Shown here: one piece after another, positions 56,375 to 61,637 of the stretch
How positions within the stretch are numbered: the stretch's first letter is position 1
Layout: each line of letters opens with the position of its first letter
DNA from: Mesorhizobium sp. ORS 3324
GTDB lineage: Bacteria > Pseudomonadota > Alphaproteobacteria > Rhizobiales > Rhizobiaceae
Length of the DNA: 61,637 bases
Reading direction: 5' to 3'
NCBI GenBank assembly: GCA_000824825.2
Contig: LM655215.1
Span: 227-61,863 of the forward strand
Made by a program: the position numbers and the translations under genes
The notes under the pieces: model-generated
Told to the model about the DNA's origin: nothing
What the model saw: only the letters and a program-made list of their open reading frames with translations
The model's database searches: none

Positions 56375-56721
56375 GGAGTGCTCCTAGTTGGGTGACGTAG
56401 GCAAAGAAGCGCTTCATTAATGAAGCCAGCTACAGAACGCAATGAATGTTGTGTGAGGTCTCTCCTCAATACCGGCTTCTCCAACCGACACCCACGGCAT
56501 ACACGCTAGTCACACCTTAAACTTGTAGCAGAACGGTTCATTGGCCCTACGGCCCTCGATGGACAGGTATGCCGCCAGAACATTCCGTCTTAGCTTTGGA
56601 GCAGCCAACGAAAATTACTTCGGTTCAGCACTTATAATGCCCTGATCCTGCCACTCTCCAGAGGCAATTGCGCCGAGGAGAAGTCTCCAACTAACCGTGC
56701 ACGAACAGAGAGGGTTGCCAA

Positions 56722-58374
56722 ATGAGCAGGGCGGCGCGCGCGGACGCGGCTTCGGTTTCGTCGGCGACATTCGCGCCGCTGGAGAACCCCACGTTTCGCG
56801 CAATCTGGCTCGCGGCACAGCTGTCCGGTCTGGGCTGGCTGTTTCAGACGGTTGCGGTCAGTTGGTTGATGGCGACTATCTCGACATCGGACGTAATGGT
56901 GGCCCTGGTGCAGACCTCAACGACGTTGCCCGTTTTCATCCTTTCGATCTTCGCCGGGGCCATCGCCGATAATTTCAGCCGCCGCACCGTCATGGCGCTG
57001 GGCTGGTGCGTGATCGCTGTGTCGTCGATCATGTTGACCGCGCTTGTCGGGCTGGGATTCTACAATCCATGGCTGATCCTCGCCTTCAGCTGCCTGGCCG
57101 GATGCGGCGCTGCCTTCACTGATCCGGCCTGGCATGCTTCCGTCGGAGACATCCTGCGAAAGCGCGAAGTTCCGGCCGCGGTCACGCTGATTTCGGTAGG
57201 CTACAATGCCATGCGAAGCATCGGTCCGGCGCTCGGCGGCGTTGTAGTCGCCTCCTTCGGACCACTCACGGCTTTTGCACTGGCGACGCTAACCTATGTG
57301 GCAATGCTGTGGGCGATAGGACTCAATAAATGGAACGGTCGCTCTTCGCCTCTTCCCCGTGAGCCATTGACCACCGCCATTCACGATGGTGCCCGGTTCA
57401 CCGCGCTGTCAGGTGAGATCAAGGCGGCAATCGCGCGTGGAACTCTGTTCGGACTGACGAGCATTTCCATCCTCGCGCTACTGCCTCTCGTTGCTCGCGA
57501 CCAACTCGAGGGAGGGCCGATCGCCTATGGCGTACTGATGGCCGGATTTGGCATGGGCGCCTTGTGCGCCGGCATTTCCAACAACGCGCTGAGACGGGCG
57601 CTGTCACAGGAGCGGCTGACGACGCTCGCATGCGTCGCCTGCGCCGCCTGCTGCCTGGCGCTTGCCTTCACGCCCTCGCTGGTTGTGGCGGCTATCGCCT
57701 TGACGCTGGGAGGTGCGGGCTGGGTCGTCACCTGGACGGGGCTTGACGTCAGCGTACAACTGTCGAGCCCGCGGTGGGTGGTTGGCCGCACGCTCTCGAT
57801 CTACTCGGCCCTCTCGTCGGGAGGCGTCGCGGCCGGAAGCTGGCTGTGGGGCGTGGTGGCCGAAAACTATTCGCTCGCCCTGGCGCTGGAGATCTCTGCG
57901 GGCGCTCTCTTGTTGGTCGCCGCCACCGGATTGCTGCTCCCGATCCGCCAGTGGAAAGAGGCCGACCAGGATTCACTTGGCTTCGAAACGCCAGCGCTCG
58001 CCCTCGACCTGAAGTCGAGAAGCGGCCCGATTGTCGTCAAGATCGAGTACCCGATACCGGAGGCCAATGTCGAAGCTTTCCTGGACCTGATGCGGGAGCG
58101 CCGACGGGTGCAGAGCCGGGCCGGCGCCCGGCACTGGAACCTCCAGCGCGACCTCCAGGAACCCTCGCATTGGACGGAGACATTCCGCACGCCGACCTGG
58201 ATGGACTACCTTCGCCTCAACCACCGCCTGACCGCGGAGGACAAGGAGGTGGACCAGCGCCTCCTCGAACTGCAGGCGGGAGATCTGCCGCCCCGCACGA
58301 GGCTTGCGATCGAGCGGCCGACCGGGGCACCGCGAAGGCGGGAGCAGTCGGGGAGCTTCTTTTTCCGACGGTGA
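56722..58374 (+). CDS. MFS exporter with C-terminal soluble domain
   Basis: A 550-residue protein. Residues 20-420 form a 12-helix MFS transporter of the EntS type (FAGAIADNFSRRTVMALGWC is the loop 2-3 motif). The last 115 residues (VVKIEYPIPEANVEAFLDLM, then WTETFRTPTWMDYLRLNHRL) resemble an antibiotic-biosynthesis-monooxygenase-like fold, a combination common in proteobacterial exporters. Substrate unknown. The ribosome site is weak (AGGGTTGCC). Confidence 0.85.
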   Translation: MSRAARADAASVSSATFAPLENPTFRAIWLAAQLSGLGWLFQTVAVSWLMATISTSDVMVALVQTSTTLPVFILSIFAGAIADNFSRRTVMALGWCVIAVSSIMLTALVGLGFYNPWLILAFSCLAGCGAAFTDPAWHASVGDILRKREVPAAVTLISVGYNAMRSIGPALGGVVVASFGPLTAFALATLTYVAMLWAIGLNKWNGRSSPLPREPLTTAIHDGARFTALSGEIKAAIARGTLFGLTSISILALLPLVARDQLEGGPIAYGVLMAGFGMGALCAGISNNALRRALSQERLTTLACVACAACCLALAFTPSLVVAAIALTLGGAGWVVTWTGLDVSVQLSSPRWVVGRTLSIYSALSSGGVAAGSWLWGVVAENYSLALALEISAGALLLVAATGLLLPIRQWKEADQDSLGFETPALALDLKSRSGPIVVKIEYPIPEANVEAFLDLMRERRRVQSRAGARHWNLQRDLQEPSHWTETFRTPTWMDYLRLNHRLTAEDKEVDQRLLELQAGDLPPRTRLAIERPTGAPRRREQSGSFFFRR

Positions 58375-59003
58375 TCTAGTCTCGATTTGGTAATCGCTAA
58401 CTGCTCGAAGCGCAGGCATCATGAAGGACGGCAAAGGCCGCCGCGAAGTTCCATGGAGATAGAGCGCGGCGGGATCGATATCCGCAGCTCTACAAGCCGA
58501 ACAGTGGTGCCAACGACGCGCACGCTGCGGTCCCGCGCCGAAGCGCCGCCGGGCGCTCCGCGTTGCCGTCGTATGTCGCTCAAGTTTTAGACAGATCAGC
58601 GAAACACAACGGGCAGACCAGTCAATCGGCTGTCCATTCAATTCAATTCTGCGGGGTGTTCAGCTGGCGTGGCTGCGGGCCGCGTTGCGGGCGCGTTCCG
58701 GTTCTCGCTCCGGATCGATGCCTAGATTAGATCCCGACGGATTTTTCGATTGTACATGCAAGAGACACGAATTCCTTCGTGCTTTCCCACTGCGGGTAAC
58801 GCCATCTGTGCCAACAAGAGCATTAAGGACGCTTCGGTTTGGGGGAATGTTCCCCGGCTTGGCCGCTGCCTGATTCGGCATCGTGCTTGCCGTTGCCGGC
58901 GAGTGCACCTGCGCCGGAGTCTGGTCCTGAAGTACCCAGACCATCAGCCTCATCTTCGCCACCCTCCTAAAATACCGGACACCGAGATTTGATCGGAGTT
59001 TGT
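58375..59003. other. Intergenic, nothing recognised
   Basis: Short arginine-rich frames only. The last 60 bases lead into the promoter of the small secreted protein. Confidence 0.45.
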
Positions 59004-59294
59004 ATGATGATTAGATTCGTTGTTGCGGCAGGTGCCTTGGCGCTGGTCGGCTCGCTCGCCATCCCGGCGGCGGCGCAAGAGACGTTCCATGGCTACGACT
59101 GCACGGATGATTGCTCCGGGCATGAGGCCGGCTACAGTTGGGCGGCAAGGAACGACATCAGTGACGAACGAGATTGCAACGGCGACAGCCAATCTTTCAA
59201 TGAAGGCTGCCAGGCGTATGTCGAAGAGCAGGCGAATAATGCAGGTCGGAACCAGCCCGACGATGAAAACGAGGACGAGGATAGCGACGAATAG
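59004..59294 (+). CDS. Small secreted acidic protein
   Basis: A 96-residue protein with a signal peptide (MMIRFVVAAGALALVGSLAI, cleavage after AAAQ or nearby), a middle part with four cysteines (CTDDCSGHEAGYSWA, then DCNG and GCQAY) and an acidic tail of Asp and Glu. Start at 59004 follows GGAG. Likely periplasmic or exported, perhaps metal-binding through the acidic end. No family recognised. Confidence 0.65.
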   Translation: MMIRFVVAAGALALVGSLAIPAAAQETFHGYDCTDDCSGHEAGYSWAARNDISDERDCNGDSQSFNEGCQAYVEEQANNAGRNQPDDENEDEDSDE

Positions 59295-59529
59295 GGATAA
59301 GCTCGAGCTGTCTCTTGGTGCATTACGGTCAAGGCTGTCAGGCACGTGCCCAGCGGCAAGCTTCGAAACGGCGTCTCTGCTCAAGCGCAGAGCAGATTGG
59401 AGCAGTCGACGGAATCGCCGATTGTTCGTGCTGCCGCGGAATCGAGACGAAACCGTCAGATGCCGCATCTGTTGTGACGCGCGTCAGCAGTGTCCAACCC
59501 TGGGATGTAATCTGCTATTGTGCCCGCCC

Positions 59530-60456
59530 ATGCCGATTGGACGATTCAACGCAAAGGCCGGGGGACACCCAGTGGGAATCAGAAAGCTCTGGCGAGACTC
59601 TATCGCGGCGTTCCGGGCAGGACGGACGGGCGGAGAAGCGCTACGGGAATTTCAGGACGAACGAGAGATTCAGCGGCTCGGCGCCCAGTGGGGCAAGGCC
59701 AAGACACCTGCCGAGCGGGAGGTCGCCGGCTTAGAGGCCGTCAAATATGTGATCTATGGAGCTAAAGGTGAGTCCAGAGGGCCCCATTTAGCTGAAGAAG
59801 AACTGCAATGGTCGGACAACCCCGGCGCGCGCGAAGCCTATCTGATCAAAAGATGGAACAATCCATATTTTGGGCCGTCCAGGCGAGCAGTTTCGACAGA
59901 AGAGCTTTCCGAAGCTAGGAAGACCGATCGCGACAAGTTCCTGGTCGCGCAGAACTCGTTGTCCGGTCTAGCAAAGGAAATTGGGGAACTGCCCTCGCCA
60001 ATGACAGTCGGCGACCTGCATAAAGCCCGGCAAAGCCTCGATGAACTCATCCAATTTGCCGTGAGCGTCGGCGGGGCAGCCAAAGAGGTGGCGGTAAAGG
60101 CTGACCAAATCCGCGATGCGGTCGTCTTAGCCATACGTGAGGCGTTTTCAGGTGACACGGAAAAGTTAGAAAAGATTGAGAGGGCGGATGCCTATCACAA
60201 GGACCATGTCCGAAAATTCCATTTGCCGATCGTGGCCGGTATCATCGGCATTGAGAGGATCATCCCTGATGACGAGCTGGTTCCGGCGCTCGTTTCCGAA
60301 GATCCGGCCACAATTTCAATTCTCCTTGATCTACTGCCCGAGGACGACCGCGTGGTGATGCAGGCAGCCGCTATGAAGCTGATCCTAAGGGTTCTGGAGG
60401 AAGGCTACATCGATCCCCAGCTCGACGAAAAGCTGGCCGTTCTTGCGCGTGAATAA
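59530..60456 (+). CDS. Hypothetical soluble protein
   Basis: A 308-residue protein, alpha-helical throughout (FRAGRTGGEALREFQDEREI, EALRKARQ-type repeats near residue 170, then LIQFAVSVGGAAKEVAVKAD). No signal peptide, membrane segment or known domain. The frame continues upstream to 59020, but that part crosses the small secreted gene and lacks a ribosome site, so I start at 59530. Function unknown. Confidence 0.55.
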   Translation: MPIGRFNAKAGGHPVGIRKLWRDSIAAFRAGRTGGEALREFQDEREIQRLGAQWGKAKTPAEREVAGLEAVKYVIYGAKGESRGPHLAEEELQWSDNPGAREAYLIKRWNNPYFGPSRRAVSTEELSEARKTDRDKFLVAQNSLSGLAKEIGELPSPMTVGDLHKARQSLDELIQFAVSVGGAAKEVAVKADQIRDAVVLAIREAFSGDTEKLEKIERADAYHKDHVRKFHLPIVAGIIGIERIIPDDELVPALVSEDPATISILLDLLPEDDRVVMQAAAMKLILRVLEEGYIDPQLDEKLAVLARE

Positions 60457-61637
60457 CCTGCAGGCGAGATCGACCGAGTCCAGCCGATCCGAATCCCAAG
60501 TAAAGCCCGAGGGTTGAAGGCGACACGATTGACGCTACCCTCTACAGCAAGAACCACCAGATCTCCCGATGGGACTAATCTATCCTGTCTCAAACGAAAA
60601 GAGACACGGCGAGGTATGCGCTGCACAGGACTAAAACGAGCGGCTCCAAGCCTGTTGCGAGCATTGCGAGAAGACTGGGATCAGACATGGTCTATAGCGC
60701 AGACTAGCCTACACCCATTGCGAAGCGGCTCAGAGGTCATCCGGCTTGAGGCTGCATAGGATGGGGCGGCAAAAAGGCCTGTGATCGACAAAAAACCAAC
60801 CGTTGCAACTAAAACCTTTTCGGGGTTGCCCTGGTGTGCTGGATTAGTTATTGCGCACCTGCGGCTCGGTTAGCTCTGTCCCACCTCGGCTTGAAGCGCG
60901 TCGGGGACCTCCTGGGAGGATGAGCAAACCGGGCTGCCCCCCGTTTCAAGGTCGTTGAAAAGCTCTGTTATAGGGCCAGAAAGCGGCTTGGGCTCTAGCG
61001 GGGGTGCACCAGGGCTACCGGCCTAGCCGACGAGCTTTAAGCAGTAGCAACGCTGGCCGATTCGCATGTTTATCAGAGTTCGCCGTCTCGGCACCATGCG
61101 AACGCAAGAATGCCGTTCATAGCCATGCCACCGTGACTTTCCCGCGCGCCGCGCTGCCGTATGTCCTCCTCCAAGTTCCGGAAGCATCGCTTTCTATTCC
61201 GATGCAGTCCTTCAGGATCGAATACGACCGTGGCTGACGCGTGCGACCTGATTACAGTACGGTCCCGGTCCTAACGTACTCGCGTCGGTCACACCGTTCG
61301 CACGTCAGTTCAGTCGGCCTTTGTCCCTTGGCCAAATGCAAGGGTCTGCTCCGGCGGCTCTCAGATTCTGCTCAGCTGTCATAGCGCGTCAGTTTGTTGT
61401 CAGGTCAGCCAAGCTAAGTTCCGCCTCAAGGGAGCAATGGTTGTTAGGTGATGTTGAAGGTGATTGCGACCTCCCGACTGCGAGCGAAAGGTATTTGAGC
61501 GTCGGCCCGGCCAAGGGCCTGCTCGATTTACCGATCCGACAAGGTGCTTCCTTCAGAGCTCCCGGGTTCGATGCCCTGGCGCGCTTTGGGATTCCTGAGC
61601 GGCGGCCATGTTGGCTCGCCTGTCGTTGCTCCACACA
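60457..61637. other. Intergenic to the window end, nothing recognised
   Basis: No convincing gene in 1.2 kb. Weak hairpins occur near 60927 (AAACCGGG...CCCGTTT) without a T-run. Frames are short and lack ribosome sites. Confidence 0.45.

Noticed and set aside
59020..59529. Long N-terminal extension of the hypothetical gene at 59.5 kb
   Set aside because: It overlaps the secreted protein gene in another frame and is arginine/serine-rich without a ribosome site.
60925..60950. Hairpin AAACCGGG/CCCGTTT as a terminator
   Set aside because: It has a mismatch, no T-run and no gene ending nearby.

Overview
The window looks like accessory DNA of a Mesorhizobium-type rhizobium (Alphaproteobacteria, Rhizobiales), most likely part of a symbiosis island or its border. 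The evidence is the high GC, the biotin operon bioBFDAZ with the rhizobial gene bioZ, the nadABC and panD/panB vitamin genes known from M. loti islands, an FnrN-type oxygen regulator, a MucR/Ros protein whose zinc-finger cysteine is serine (a trait described in M. loti), and many insertion-sequence and integrase remnants between intact operons.

Layout. 1-2.2 kb: end of a thiCO operon read leftward under a TPP riboswitch. 2.4-3.7 kb: scrap of Fic, Tn3 transposase and tyrosine recombinase genes. 3.8-5.9 kb: AbiEi/AbiEii abortive-infection toxin-antitoxin pair plus a hypothetical. 6.3-9.8 kb: two outer-membrane proteins. 10.4-14.1 kb: small secreted protein, groESL, and a metallo-beta-lactamase/rhodanese protein. 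14.3-26.2 kb: a leftward cofactor block nadQ-nadABC-hyp-panD-bioBFDAZ, followed by a deleted second panD, with a frameshifted panB facing away. 26.4-32.3 kb: phytanoyl-CoA-dioxygenase-like protein, HTH protein, an IS1380 remnant and queCDE. 32.7-35.0 kb: divergent hemN and fnrN. 36.2-42.5 kb: a leftward biosynthetic region with a GMC oxidoreductase, HAD phosphatase, trehalose-synthase-like glycosyltransferase, a Nif11-leader RiPP precursor and a PoyD-like radical SAM epimerase. 45.9-48.6 kb: a pair of M16 peptidases. 49.7-54.8 kb: VapBC, a tRNA-Arg 3' fragment (probable attachment site), an intact Fic protein, a frameshifted hypothetical gene and a second PIN-type toxin-antitoxin pair. 55-61.6 kb: helicase remnant, cold-shock protein, MucR, MFS exporter and hypotheticals.

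Regulatory theme. Reading the intergenic regions, I find six good sigma-54 (-24/-12, GG-N10-GC) promoters, four with an exact NifA-type upstream site (TGT-N10-ACA), plus one weaker tandem candidate. They lie before the porin (7.7 kb), the second outer-membrane protein (9.7 kb), a small secreted protein (10.3 kb), a small membrane protein (28.4 kb), the GMC-HAD-glycosyltransferase operon (42.8 kb) and the M16 peptidase pair (45.8 kb). A one-mismatch version, without an exact upstream site, precedes the RiPP precursor (38.25 kb). This suggests that surface proteins, a peptide natural product, its possible sugar-modifying enzymes and a possible leader peptidase are all switched on in nitrogen-fixing bacteroids.

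The most novel candidate is the 122-residue Nif11-type precursor ending in an almost pure Val/Ile/Ala stretch, translationally coupled to a PoyD-like epimerase. It resembles a polytheonamide-style D-amino-acid peptide in a legume symbiont. All functional statements are from reading the sequence; no searches were run.
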